DNA from: Bin16 sp965206315
GTDB taxonomy: Bacteria; Chloroflexota; Dehalococcoidia; Lucifugimonadales; Australimonadaceae
Assembly (NCBI GenBank): GCA_965206315.1
Contig: OZ242210.1
Coordinates: 2,728,001-2,792,000, forward strand
DNA length: 64,000 nucleotides
Direction: 5' to 3'
The position numbers and the translations under genes are program-made. Shown here in pieces: positions 33,231 to 42,008 of the stretch (position 1 is its first letter; each line of letters opens with the position of its first letter). The notes beneath the pieces were generated by a model. The model saw only the letters and a list, made by a program, of their open reading frames with translations. It had not been told where the DNA came from and did not search any database.

Positions 33231-34475
33231 ATGCTTTCTCAGCAGGACAACGAGCGCTACACGCGCGTCGGCAAGGGCACGCCGATGGGCGAACTGATGC
33301 GCCGCTACTGGCACCCCATCGCCGGAACGTCGCAGATGATGGGCGAAGACCCCACGATGGCGGTTCGGCTCCTCGGCGAAGACCTCGTCCTCTACCGGAC
33401 GCCGGAGAACGCGTTCGGCCTCATCGAGCAGCGTTGCGCCCATCGCGGCGTCGACATGCTCTACGGCATCCCGGAGAAGGAGGGCATCCGCTGCTGCTAC
33501 CACGGCTGGCTGTACGACTTCAACGGCCAGTGCCTGGAGCAGCCGTCCGAGCCGACGGGCAGCACGTACAAGGACAAGATCAGGCTAACCGCCTATCCGG
33601 TGCAGGAGCTGCACGGGCTCATCTGGGCCTACCTGGGGCCGCAGCCCGCGCCGCTCCTCCCCCGCTGGGACGTCTTCGCGTGGGAGGAGAACGTCACGCG
33701 GCGCATCCAGGCGAGCACGCTCCCGTGCAACTGGTTGCAGTGCGTCGACAACGCGCTCGACCCGACGCACTTCGAGCACCTGCACGGCTACTATGGCACC
33801 TGGATCAACGCCCAGAAGGGACAGGGCGAGGAGTGGGCGAACCGCCTGCCGCAGCGGGCGAAGCATCACCTGAAGCTCGGCTTCGAGCGGTTCGAGCACG
33901 GCGTCGTCAAACGGCGCGTCACGGCGGGCATCGACGAGACGCACCCGGACTGGCAGACCGGCCACCCGATCGTGTTCCCGTACACGCTGAAGATCGGCGG
34001 CGGCGAGGGAGCGCACCGCTTCCTGCTCCGCGTTCCCATCGACGATGAGCACACGTGGTACGTGCGCTACACGACGACGGTGCATCCGGCCGACGCCAAC
34101 GTGCCCGTTCAAGCGTTCGGCTCCATCCCGGTCGAGGAGCACCCGCTCTACGACGAGAAGGGGCGTCTCGTCAGCACGGACGTACCGGGGCAGGACCAGA
34201 TGACCTGGGTCGCGCAGGGCCCCATCGTGGACCGGACGCGGGAGAACCTCGGCGTGACCGACGCAGGCATCATCCTCTACCGCAAGCTGGTGGAGGAGAA
34301 CCTCCGCATCGTGGAGGACGGCGGCGACCCGATGAACACGTTCCGCGACCCCGCGCAGAACGAGTGCATCCTCCTGCCGAACGAGGCAGCCCCGTTCCCC
34401 GGCTTCGACGAACCGGGCGGGCCGTGGTATGGGGTCGCGCCGCGCAGGCCGGACGTGGAAGTGTCGCTGCTGTGA
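33231..34475 (+). CDS. Rieske [2Fe-2S] ring-hydroxylating oxygenase, large subunit (second)
   Basis: 414 residues; GAGGAGGT lies 8 bases before ATG 33231. Rieske ligands C69-A-H71 and C88…H91 (RCAHRG, CCYHGWLYD). The catalytic iron site is in NWLQCVDNALDPTHFEHLH with the two His of the 2-His-1-carboxylate facial triad. It resembles the enzyme at 6140 in the N-terminal domain and phthalate/vanillate-type oxygenases overall. No reductase gene is nearby. It is tail-to-tail with the SDR gene, with no bases between the two stops. Confidence 0.93.
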   Translation: MLSQQDNERYTRVGKGTPMGELMRRYWHPIAGTSQMMGEDPTMAVRLLGEDLVLYRTPENAFGLIEQRCAHRGVDMLYGIPEKEGIRCCYHGWLYDFNGQCLEQPSEPTGSTYKDKIRLTAYPVQELHGLIWAYLGPQPAPLLPRWDVFAWEENVTRRIQASTLPCNWLQCVDNALDPTHFEHLHGYYGTWINAQKGQGEEWANRLPQRAKHHLKLGFERFEHGVVKRRVTAGIDETHPDWQTGHPIVFPYTLKIGGGEGAHRFLLRVPIDDEHTWYVRYTTTVHPADANVPVQAFGSIPVEEHPLYDEKGRLVSTDVPGQDQMTWVAQGPIVDRTRENLGVTDAGIILYRKLVEENLRIVEDGGDPMNTFRDPAQNECILLPNEAAPFPGFDEPGGPWYGVAPRRPDVEVSLL

Positions 34476-35306
34476 CTACCCCACTCCCCGCGCCAGTTGA
34501 CGCCAGGCGGCGGGCGCCGACGACCGCCGGAGGTTCTCCTCGACGCTGAGCGCCGGGTCCCAGTCGTTGGCGATGACGCGCATGCCGTTGAAGCCGTCCG
34601 ACTCCTCGGACGCGAGCCAGACGGCGGGCGGGCCCATGACTTCCGGCTGCACGAGCGCGGAGAAGTCGCGGCTGGGGTCGCGGTCGACGAACATCGTGTT
34701 CGTGCCGCCGCCGGGGAGCAGCGCGTTCGTCGTGACGCCGGTGCCCTCCAGCTCGGGCGCCATCGCGGCCACCATCGCCTCGTGGGTCGCCTTGCTCGGT
34801 CCGTAGGGGATGTTGCGCGTCATGGTGTCGAGGCTGGTCGTGATGCCGATGACGCGGCCCCACCCCCGTTCGAGCATGCCCGGCACCGCCGCGCGCGCCA
34901 TCAGGAACGGGCCGGTCGAGTTGACCGCGATCATCCGCTCCCAGACCTCCACCGGCTGCTCCCAGAAGTGGAGCGGCCTGTCCGACGGCGGGAGGAGCGA
35001 GCGGTGGTGCACACCGGCGAGGTTCACGAGGACGTCCAGGCTCCCGTGCGTATCGATGGTGCTCTGCACGACGCGCTGGGTTTCATCCCACCTGCTCGTA
35101 TCCGCCACGAGCGTAGAGACCGCGGCGTCGCCCGCGATCTCGCGGGCCTCGTTGGCCGTCTGCTGGAGCCAGTCGTCCTTGATGTCCAGCATCGCGACCC
35201 TCGCTCCGGCGCGGAGCATCGCGAGCGCGATCACCCGCCCCATGCCGATGGGGCTGCCCGCGCCCGTAACCAGCGCTACTTTCCCGTCGAGCCTTACGTC
35301 AGCCAT
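34476..35306 (-). CDS. short-chain dehydrogenase/reductase
   Basis: 276 residues from ATG 35306 (AGGAGGAG upstream). VALVTGAGSPIGMGRVIALAML is the cofactor loop, AMLDIKDD places an Asp that favours NAD over NADP, VNLAGV is the NAG-type motif, and ITTSLDTMTRNIPYGPSKATHE gives catalytic Ser and YxxxK. The C-terminus has an extra segment (SDGFNGMRVIANDWD…). It is the last gene of a minus-strand group behind the E1 genes (19-base gap) and may process an alcohol or ketone intermediate. Confidence 0.9.
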   Translation of the reverse strand: MADVRLDGKVALVTGAGSPIGMGRVIALAMLRAGARVAMLDIKDDWLQQTANEAREIAGDAAVSTLVADTSRWDETQRVVQSTIDTHGSLDVLVNLAGVHHRSLLPPSDRPLHFWEQPVEVWERMIAVNSTGPFLMARAAVPGMLERGWGRVIGITTSLDTMTRNIPYGPSKATHEAMVAAMAPELEGTGVTTNALLPGGGTNTMFVDRDPSRDFSALVQPEVMGPPAVWLASEESDGFNGMRVIANDWDPALSVEENLRRSSAPAAWRQLARGVG

Positions 35307-35325
35307 AACACTCCTCCTGTCCTCA

Positions 35326-36300
35326 TCAGCGGCAGACCGCCTGCACGGCCTCGACGATACGTTCCGCCGTCGGGGTGATGTAGTCCTCTTCCGCCTGGTG
35401 ATACGGGATGGGTACGTTGGGGATGGCAACCCGCCTGATCGGGGCTCTCAACGACTCGAAACCCTCTTCGGCGATGGTGGCTGCGATCTCGGATGCAACG
35501 CCGCAGCTCTTCTGCGTTTCGTCGGCAACGACTACGCGTCCGGTCCTGGCGACGGAGCGCAGGATCGCCTCTTTGTCGAGCGGCACCAGCGTCCTCGGGT
35601 CCACGACCTCGGCGTCTATCCCCTGCCCCGCGAGCGTCTCCGCGGCCTCCAGCGCCCGGGGCACCATGATGGAGGTTGCCACGATGGTGACGTCCGAGCC
35701 CTCCCGTTTCACGTCGGCCACCCCGAGCGGGATGTCCCCGCCGGACGATTCATCTACCTCCCCCACCAGCGGGTGCAGCCGCTCGTGATCGATGAAGATG
35801 GTGGGATTGTCGCTGCGGACAGCCGCCTTGATGAGACCTCGAACGTCAGCGGGGCTCCCCGGAACGCAGATCTCCAGTCCGGGTGTGTTCCAGTACATCG
35901 CCTGGGGTGCGATCGAGTGCTGGAGCCCGCCCGCCCCGCGGATGCCGGCGCGCATGTGGAAGACGACGGGGCACGTCACCTGCCCCCGCGTGCCGTAGTA
36001 CGCCTGGGGGGCCTCATTGGCGATCTGCGGGAACGCCTCGAACGAGAACGCTCCCGTGCCGATGGCTACGATAGGCCGCAGCCCCGTCAGCGCCGCGCCC
36101 ACGGCGATGCCGCAGTAGCCGAGCTCGGCTATCGGCGGGTTGGTGATGCGGTCAGCGAACCGCTCGCGCAGGGCCGACCAGACCACCGGGTCCCCCTGCA
36201 TCCCGCCGAACCCCGCCCCCATCAGGACGACGCTCTCGTCTTCGGCCAGCGCCTCCTGGATACCGATGGCCATCGCTTCCGAGTAGGTCATCTGCCTCAT
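35326..36300 (-). CDS. 2-oxoacid dehydrogenase E1 component, beta subunit (thiamine diphosphate)
   Basis: 324 residues. TYSEAMAIGIQEALAEDESVVLMG, PIAELGYCGIAVGAALTGLRPI, HMRAGIRGAGGLQHSIAPQAMY and CVPGSPADVRGLIKAAVRSDNP are E1-beta signatures; the Glu in PIAELG activates thiamine diphosphate. Together with the alpha subunit it decarboxylates pyruvate, a branched 2-oxoacid or acetoin. No E2 or E3 gene is near, so the acceptor is unknown. Its ATG overlaps the alpha-subunit stop by 4 bases. Confidence 0.92.
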   Translation of the reverse strand: MRQMTYSEAMAIGIQEALAEDESVVLMGAGFGGMQGDPVVWSALRERFADRITNPPIAELGYCGIAVGAALTGLRPIVAIGTGAFSFEAFPQIANEAPQAYYGTRGQVTCPVVFHMRAGIRGAGGLQHSIAPQAMYWNTPGLEICVPGSPADVRGLIKAAVRSDNPTIFIDHERLHPLVGEVDESSGGDIPLGVADVKREGSDVTIVATSIMVPRALEAAETLAGQGIDAEVVDPRTLVPLDKEAILRSVARTGRVVVADETQKSCGVASEIAATIAEEGFESLRAPIRRVAIPNVPIPYHQAEEDYITPTAERIVEAVQAVCR

Positions 36301-37343
36301 CGTGTCTCCCCCTGGGCGAAGATGTAGTCCATCGCGCTCTCGGGCGACGGCATCGGGCTCGACAGAGCGAACTCGCGGGCCTCCTCGGCTTCCTGCCGCG
36401 CCGCTGCGTCGACCTCCTCGATCTCCTCTCGCGTCATGGCCCCTTCCTCGACGAGACTCCGGCAGAGGAGCGAGACGGGGTCGGAGTCGGCCAGCCAGTC
36501 CTGCAAGCGCGCGTCAGCCGTGCCCGGGTCCCAGGTCCACGCCAGCTGGTATGGGCCGCCGATCAGTTGCGGGAACTGGCCCCGGTTGCCCGGCCAGCGG
36601 TCCAGGCGCGACTCGATGAAGAACGGCCCTTCCCCCTCACGGGCCCGGCCGACGAGTCCAGTCAGCAACTCTCCGACCTGCCTGACGTCGCTGCCGTCGA
36701 CCACGTGCGCCTCGACGTTCATCGCGCTGGCGACGTCGGCCAGCTGCGTCGCCGCGAACGAGGACGTCGGGGCCTCTCCCTGGCGGCGGCCTGCCGGAGG
36801 CACGCTGTTGTTCTCGCACATCATGATCAGCGGCAGGTCCCACAGCGAGGACATGTTGAGCGCCTCGTGGAACGCGCCTTCTTCGAGCACGCCGTCGCCA
36901 AAGAACACCAGCGATACCTGGTCGGTGCCTCGCATCTTCGCGGAGAATGCTGCGCCGGCCGCCATCGGAACGCCTCCGCCCACGATGGCCGACGTCTGGA
37001 GCACGCCCAGGTGCTTGGCGATGACGTGGAACGTGCCCCCGCGCCCCTTGTTGTAGCCCGTCGTGCGGCCGATGATCTCGGCGATCACGGGGCCCGGCTC
37101 TCCGCCTCGAGCGATCACGTGCCCGTGGTTCCGGTGGGTCGTGAACATGTAGTCGTCAGGCCCCAGGGCCATGCACGCCCCGACCCCCGTGGCCTCCTGC
37201 CCGATATAGACGTGATAGTGGCCCCGTATGAGGTCGTCGAAGCTCGTGGCCAGGTCGATGACCTGTTCCTCGACACGACGGATGAGCATCATGCGGTGCA
37301 ACGCGCTCTTCAGCTCGTGCAGCGCCGTTCCCGCGGTTGCCAT
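36297..37343 (-). CDS. 2-oxoacid dehydrogenase E1 component, alpha subunit (thiamine diphosphate)
   Basis: 348 residues. MMLIRRVEEQV is the conserved start, THRNHGHVIARGG the active-site His loop, and FGDGVLEEGAFHEALNMSSLWDLPLIMMCENN the thiamine diphosphate GDG…NN motif. The pair with the following beta gene forms an alpha2beta2 E1, possibly acetoin dehydrogenase or a related enzyme. AGGGGGTG precedes ATG 37343. Divergent from hyuB copy 3. Confidence 0.92.
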   Translation of the reverse strand: MATAGTALHELKSALHRMMLIRRVEEQVIDLATSFDDLIRGHYHVYIGQEATGVGACMALGPDDYMFTTHRNHGHVIARGGEPGPVIAEIIGRTTGYNKGRGGTFHVIAKHLGVLQTSAIVGGGVPMAAGAAFSAKMRGTDQVSLVFFGDGVLEEGAFHEALNMSSLWDLPLIMMCENNSVPPAGRRQGEAPTSSFAATQLADVASAMNVEAHVVDGSDVRQVGELLTGLVGRAREGEGPFFIESRLDRWPGNRGQFPQLIGGPYQLAWTWDPGTADARLQDWLADSDPVSLLCRSLVEEGAMTREEIEEVDAAARQEAEEAREFALSSPMPSPESAMDYIFAQGETR

Positions 37344-37461
37344 GTCACACCCCCTCCCGTTTCAGGAATTCAGCCATCGATTCCAAACCTTCATGCGCTT
37401 ACTCCTGCCGCCCGCATTGTAGCCCGACGCTCCATCCCTACCCTGCGCGAACCGATTGCGG

Positions 37462-37475
37462 TAGCATCCGGCGCA
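37462..37475 (+). promoter_or_regulatory. -10 box of a probably leaderless hyuB transcript
   Basis: GGTAGCAT (TAGCAT 37462-37467) is followed by 7 bases and ATG 37475, with no ribosome binding site. It has the same spacing and consensus as at 6128 and 51838. Confidence 0.55.
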
Positions 37476-39178
37476 TGAGCACAGCAGACGTCATCACCCA
37501 GGAAGTCATCCGCGCGCGGCTGGACGGCATCGTGCGCGAGATGCAGGCCGCCGTGCTCCGCACCGGCTTCTCCACCATCATCCGCGAGTCCCACGACTTC
37601 TCCGCCGGCATCACCGACCGCGACGGCAACGTCGTGGGGCAGTACTCGCCGCTGCCCCCGCACCTCGGAGCGTACCCCGAGTGCGTCAAGGGCGTCCTCC
37701 AGTTCTACTCATTCGAGGAGATGGAGGAGGGCGACTGCTTCCTCATCAACCACCCGTACTACTCCGGTTGCCCGCACCCCAACGACATGGTCGTCGTGCT
37801 TCCCGTCTTCCACGAGGGCCGCGTCGTCGCGTTCTGCGCGAGCATGGGTCACAAGAGCGACATCGGCGGGCAGTCGCCCGGCTCGCGCAACACGCTCGCG
37901 CGGGACGTCTTCGGCGAGGGGCTGCAGATCATGCCGGTCAAGTTCCTCAGCAGGCGCGAGCCGCTGTACGAGACGCACCAGATGCTGCGCGCGAACAGCC
38001 GAACGCCGGAGCTGGTCATCGGCGACCTCGGCGCGCAGGCGGGCGCGCTCTGGAGCATCGGCTCGACGCGCCTCAAGAACCTCATGGACGAGTACGGCCA
38101 GGAGACGGTGGTCGACGCGTTCGAGCAGATCGGCCTCCGCACCGAGGCCCGCGTGCGCCAGGAGATACGGCAGTGGCCGGACGGCGTCTACGAGGCCGAG
38201 GCGTTCACCGACGACATCGTCGACCCGGACCGGAAGCTGCGCCTGCACGTCGCCGCCATCAAGCAGGGCGACTCGCTCACCCTCGACTTCTCCGGCACCG
38301 ACGACCAGAGCCCCGGCCCCATCAACGTGCGCCCGCCGTTCATCCACGGCATGGCCTACTACGCCGTCATCGCCATGATCGACCCCGGCGTGCCGAACAA
38401 CTTCGGGCTCGCGCGGGCGGTCGAGTGCCGCTTCCGCGAGGGCACGGTGCTGAACCCGACGTTCCCGACGCCCGTCGGCTTCTACTCCATGACGCTCTCC
38501 ACCGTCGAGGACATCATCTTCGAGGCGCTGAGCCAGGCCGCGGGACGCCCCGCCGTCGCGCACAACGCGAGCAGCGGCATGGTGGTGATGGGTACGGTCG
38601 GCGGCGGACGGCGCTACGTACAGTACGAGCTGATGATGTCCGGCAACGGCGCGCACCACGGCGGCGACGGCTGGACCGGCACCGGCCACTCGTGGGGCGG
38701 CGGCAGCAAGATCACGAGCGCCGAGATCCTCGAGTCCGAGTTCGACGTCGAGATGCAGCGCTTCGAACTCGTGCGGGACACCGGCGGGCCGGGCGAGTAC
38801 CGGGGCGGGCTCGCGATGCGGCGCGAGTACCTGGTCAAGCAGCCGAGCCGCTACGCGGGAGGCAGCCCGCGCAACCTCGCGCCCGCGCACGGCGTCGTGG
38901 GCGGCATGGACGGCGTCGGCGGCGCGGTGACGGTCAACCCCGGCGCAGACGACGAGCGGCGGTACGTCGGCATCATCTCGAACGTCATGGTCGAGCAGGG
39001 CGACGTCGTGCGCGTCGAGACCGGCAGCGCGGGCGGCGCGGGCGACCCCGCCGAGCGCGACCGCGAGCGCGTTGTGAGCGACCTGCGCAACGGCTACATC
39101 AGCACGGAGGCCGCCGTCCAGATCTACGGACTGGACGAGGAGATCATCAGCGAGGCCCTCGCGGTCCAGGCGGAATGA
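37475..39178 (+). CDS. hyuB: hydantoinase B/oxoprolinase family protein (HyuB), copy 3
   Basis: 567 residues. It carries all HyuB blocks (HDFSAGITDRDGNVVGQYSP, HPYYSGCPHPNDMVV, GHKSDIGGQSPGS, DFSGTDDQSPGPINVRPPF). It is followed by copy 4 with a 4-base overlap (ATGA), so the two are made together and may form a heteromer. The start codon is chosen for its match to copies 1 and 2 and for the box just upstream. Confidence 0.93.
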   Translation: MSTADVITQEVIRARLDGIVREMQAAVLRTGFSTIIRESHDFSAGITDRDGNVVGQYSPLPPHLGAYPECVKGVLQFYSFEEMEEGDCFLINHPYYSGCPHPNDMVVVLPVFHEGRVVAFCASMGHKSDIGGQSPGSRNTLARDVFGEGLQIMPVKFLSRREPLYETHQMLRANSRTPELVIGDLGAQAGALWSIGSTRLKNLMDEYGQETVVDAFEQIGLRTEARVRQEIRQWPDGVYEAEAFTDDIVDPDRKLRLHVAAIKQGDSLTLDFSGTDDQSPGPINVRPPFIHGMAYYAVIAMIDPGVPNNFGLARAVECRFREGTVLNPTFPTPVGFYSMTLSTVEDIIFEALSQAAGRPAVAHNASSGMVVMGTVGGGRRYVQYELMMSGNGAHHGGDGWTGTGHSWGGGSKITSAEILESEFDVEMQRFELVRDTGGPGEYRGGLAMRREYLVKQPSRYAGGSPRNLAPAHGVVGGMDGVGGAVTVNPGADDERRYVGIISNVMVEQGDVVRVETGSAGGAGDPAERDRERVVSDLRNGYISTEAAVQIYGLDEEIISEALAVQAE

Positions 39179-40884
39179 GCGCGCCGGCGCCGGACGTCAT
39201 CACGCAGGAGGTGGTCCGCGCGCGGGTGGACGGCATCATGCGCGAGATGCAGGCCGCCGTCATGCGCACCGGCTTCTCCACCATCATCCGCGAGTCCCAC
39301 GACTTCTCCGCCGGCATCACGGACCGCGACGGCAACACGGTCGGCCAGCATTCTGCCCTCCTTCAGCACCGCGGCGCCTACCCGGACTGCGTGAAGGGCG
39401 TCCTCCGGCACTACCCCCACGAGGCGATGGAGGACGGCGACTGCTACCTCATCTCCGACCCGTACTCGTCCGGCTGCCCGCACCCCAACGACATGGTCGT
39501 CGTGACGCCCGTCGTCGTGGACAGCGAGGTCGTCGCGTTCTGCTCCTCGATGGGGCACAAGAGCGACATCGGCGGGCAGTCGCCCGGCAGTCGCAACGCG
39601 ATAGCGCGCGACGTGTTCGGCGAGGGGCTGAACATCGCACCGGTGCGCTTCCACCGCCGCCGCGAGCCGGTGAAGGAGGTCGTGCAGTTCCTCACCGCCA
39701 ACAGCCGCACGCCTGAGCTGGTCATCGGCGACCTGAACGCGCAGGCGGGAGCGATGTACACCATCGGCGCGGGGCGGCTGAAGGAGCTGTTCGCGCAGTT
39801 CGGCACGGAGACGGTCACCGGCGCGTTCGCGGACACGGCGCGGCGGACGGAGGCGCGCGTGCGTGCCGCCATCGCCGAGTGGCCGGACGGTGAAGCCGAG
39901 GCTGAGGGGTACGTCGACGACATCGTGGACAAGAGCAAGGCCGTCCGCATCCACGTCCGCATCGAGAAGTCCGGCGACGGCCTGCTCGCCGACTTCTCCG
40001 GCTCCGACGACCAGAGCCCCGGCCCCATCAACGTGCGCCCGCCGTTCATCTACGGTATGGCGCAGTTCGCCCTCATCGCGATGATCGACCCGAACCTGTA
40101 CGGCAACGCGGGGCTCGCCCGGACGATAGCGTTCCGCTTCCGCTCCGGCAGCGTCGTCAACCCCACCTACCCCGCGCCCGTCGGCTTCTACTCGATGACC
40201 ATCCCGGTCGTCGAGGACGTGCTGTTCGAGGCGATGAGCAAGGTCGCGGGGCGTCCGCTCGTGGCGCACAACGCGCCGCCGAACCTCGTCGTTATCGGCA
40301 ACGTCTCCGGCGGCGGCAGGCGCTACGTGCAGTACGAGCTGCTGCGCTCCGGCAACGGCGCGTACGACGGCGGCGACGGCTGGACCGGCACGGCGCACTC
40401 CGCCAGCGGCGGCTCCAAGTTCACGAGCGTCGAGATTATCGAGTCCGAGTTCGACGCCGAGGTCGAGCGGTTCGAGATCATCCCGGACTCCGGCGGCGCG
40501 GGGAAACACCGGGGCGGCAACGGCCTGTTGCGGCGCTACCGCATCCACTCGGAAAGCCGGTTCGCGGGCGGCAACCCGCGCAACCTCCGCCCGCCGCACG
40601 GGCTCGCAGGCGCGGGCGACGGCGCGCCGGGCGGCGTCACCGTCAACCCCGGCGAAGAGAACGAGGAGACGCACCTGGGCCTCATCTCCAACGTGCCGCT
40701 GCACGCTGACTGCATCCTGGAGGCGCGCACGAGCGGCGCGGGAGGCGTCGGTTCGCCGAAGGAGCGCGACCGCCGCAAGGTGGTCCGCGACCTGCGCAAC
40801 GGCCTCATCAGCAAGCGGGCCGCGATAGACGTCTACGGCCTCGACCCCCAAACCGCGGACGACGCCCTCACGCCGGGGTTATAG
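39175..40884 (+). CDS. hyuB: hydantoinase B/oxoprolinase family protein (HyuB), copy 4
   Basis: 569 residues from ATG 39175, which overlaps the stop of copy 3. It starts MSAPAPDVITQEVVRARVDGIM and has HDFSAGITDRDGNTVGQHSA, DPYSSGCPHPNDMVV and DFSGSDDQSPGPINV. It is the most divergent of the four: the DPYSSGC block replaces HPYxSGC, removing a His that the other three keep, and LYGNAGLARTIAFRF replaces …ARAVECRF, removing a Cys. This suggests a different substrate or a non-catalytic partner role. Confidence 0.92.
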   Translation: MSAPAPDVITQEVVRARVDGIMREMQAAVMRTGFSTIIRESHDFSAGITDRDGNTVGQHSALLQHRGAYPDCVKGVLRHYPHEAMEDGDCYLISDPYSSGCPHPNDMVVVTPVVVDSEVVAFCSSMGHKSDIGGQSPGSRNAIARDVFGEGLNIAPVRFHRRREPVKEVVQFLTANSRTPELVIGDLNAQAGAMYTIGAGRLKELFAQFGTETVTGAFADTARRTEARVRAAIAEWPDGEAEAEGYVDDIVDKSKAVRIHVRIEKSGDGLLADFSGSDDQSPGPINVRPPFIYGMAQFALIAMIDPNLYGNAGLARTIAFRFRSGSVVNPTYPAPVGFYSMTIPVVEDVLFEAMSKVAGRPLVAHNAPPNLVVIGNVSGGGRRYVQYELLRSGNGAYDGGDGWTGTAHSASGGSKFTSVEIIESEFDAEVERFEIIPDSGGAGKHRGGNGLLRRYRIHSESRFAGGNPRNLRPPHGLAGAGDGAPGGVTVNPGEENEETHLGLISNVPLHADCILEARTSGAGGVGSPKERDRRKVVRDLRNGLISKRAAIDVYGLDPQTADDALTPGL

Positions 40885-40889
40885 AAGAG

Positions 40890-41651
40890 TTAATCTACGA
40901 ACTGAGCCAGCTGTTCAGCGTACAAATCCCAGTACCTCTGGCCCTGTGCTCGAAAATACCTGCCACCGGGATGCACCCACGCTGTAACGAACCTAGGCTT
41001 TCCGTAGCATGGGCGATAGCCAGCTTGCTCAGCCCATGCAGATATTTTGAGTTTATTTCCTTCCAATCCCCACGCTTCTCTCTGTGAGACATAGTCGGCA
41101 GCCTGCTTGCCCAGAAAAATCACCATCTCCGGATCTACAGCCTCTACCTCGTAGGCTAGGTGTCGACCCGTGCAGGCATCTGCAGTCTTCTTCCACAGCG
41201 CAGTGTTAGAGCTCTCCCAACCGGTGGGTGCATGGCACTTGACTAGATTCGTCACGTGAAGGCCAAGTCGCTCACGTGCCCGCAGATGATTCTCCTGAAT
41301 GCCGTTGCTATCGGGGAGGCTGGTTAGTCCCTTCGGCAAATCAATGCCTCTAATCACTCCCACTCTGGTCATTATCTCTCCCAACCCTTGGGCGCTCTTG
41401 TGCCCCAGAGCGAATTGCCCGCCGACCAGCTTCTGATAGGCCGCCTTCCTTGCATCGGTATCGATGCCGCCCGGAACAGCTCCTACCAACATGACCCTTG
41501 CATGGGGGACAACTTGGAAGAGGACTGGATGACTTGCTCCTTCGATACTCGCTCGGTCACGATATTCAGTGAGTTGGATGCAGCCGGGACTGTCCGTGCT
41601 GCGGCATTGCTCCACTGCGACTCGAATCTCACCCAGGCTTCTCACGGACAT
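40890..41651 (-). CDS. uracil-DNA glycosylase superfamily protein
   Basis: 253 residues. VMLVGAVPGG (residues 53-62) corresponds to the catalytic motif A (GExPG-type, here with Ala and Val replacing the usual polar residues), HVTNLVKCHAPTGW to the uracil-recognition strand, VIFLGKQAADYV to the conserved beta strand, and WVHPGGRYFRAQG to the DNA-clamping HPS-type motif. Residues 1-50 are extra. The fold is that of family 4/5-like glycosylases, but the altered motif A means uracil excision should not be assumed. It starts 6 bases after the stop of a DinJ-like antitoxin gene, in the place of a toxin. Codons are more AT-rich than neighbours. Confidence 0.75.
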   Translation of the reverse strand: MSVRSLGEIRVAVEQCRSTDSPGCIQLTEYRDRASIEGASHPVLFQVVPHARVMLVGAVPGGIDTDARKAAYQKLVGGQFALGHKSAQGLGEIMTRVGVIRGIDLPKGLTSLPDSNGIQENHLRARERLGLHVTNLVKCHAPTGWESSNTALWKKTADACTGRHLAYEVEAVDPEMVIFLGKQAADYVSQREAWGLEGNKLKISAWAEQAGYRPCYGKPRFVTAWVHPGGRYFRAQGQRYWDLYAEQLAQFVD

Positions 41652-41657
41652 CAGCTC

Positions 41658-41915
41658 TTACTCAAACTCCGCCATCAGTTCATCCAGACTCGCGTACTCC
41701 GTGACACCCTCTCCGGTGCGGACCTGCCGGAGCGCTTCCCGAGTAGTCGCATTGGGCACTCGAGACAGGAACGGCAGCCTGCCCTGCATGGCAACCTGTT
41801 CGTAGAACAAGGTGACCGCCTCGCTCACCGACAGGCCAAGCGCGGAGAAAGTCTCCTCCGCCTCGCGCTTCAGTGCGGGCTCGATGCGTACGTGTACCGT
41901 TCCTGTCTTGGCCAT
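41658..41915 (-). CDS. RelB/DinJ family antitoxin
   Basis: 85 residues from ATG 41915. MAKTGTVHVRIEPALKREAEETFSALGLSVSEAVTLFYEQV is the ribbon-helix-helix domain of DinJ/RelB antitoxins, and the C-terminal NATTREALRQVRTGEG…LDELMAEFE is the toxin-binding tail. Normally a YafQ/RelE toxin gene follows; here the next gene is a uracil-DNA-glycosylase-like protein after 6 bases. ATTGTA (41940-41945) read on the minus strand gives a -10 TACAAT. Confidence 0.88.
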   Translation of the reverse strand: MAKTGTVHVRIEPALKREAEETFSALGLSVSEAVTLFYEQVAMQGRLPFLSRVPNATTREALRQVRTGEGVTEYASLDELMAEFE

Positions 41916-42008
41916 AGCCGCCCTCGTGCAGCGCCCGACATTGTAGCCTGTGTCGTCTCCGCCACAGGCGTATACTCGCCGCGCACGCACCAGCGAAGGA
42001 GGCGCATC

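Noticed and set aside
37681..39174. Upstream extension of hyuB copy 4 to 1067 residues
   Set aside because: It runs through hyuB copy 3 in another frame with Arg/Pro-rich shadow sequence; the real start is ATG 39175.
41388..42008. N-terminal extension of the amidohydrolase to 563 residues
   Set aside because: It is antisense to the antitoxin and glycosylase-like genes; AAGGAGG before ATG 42009 and the family start motif fix the true beginning.
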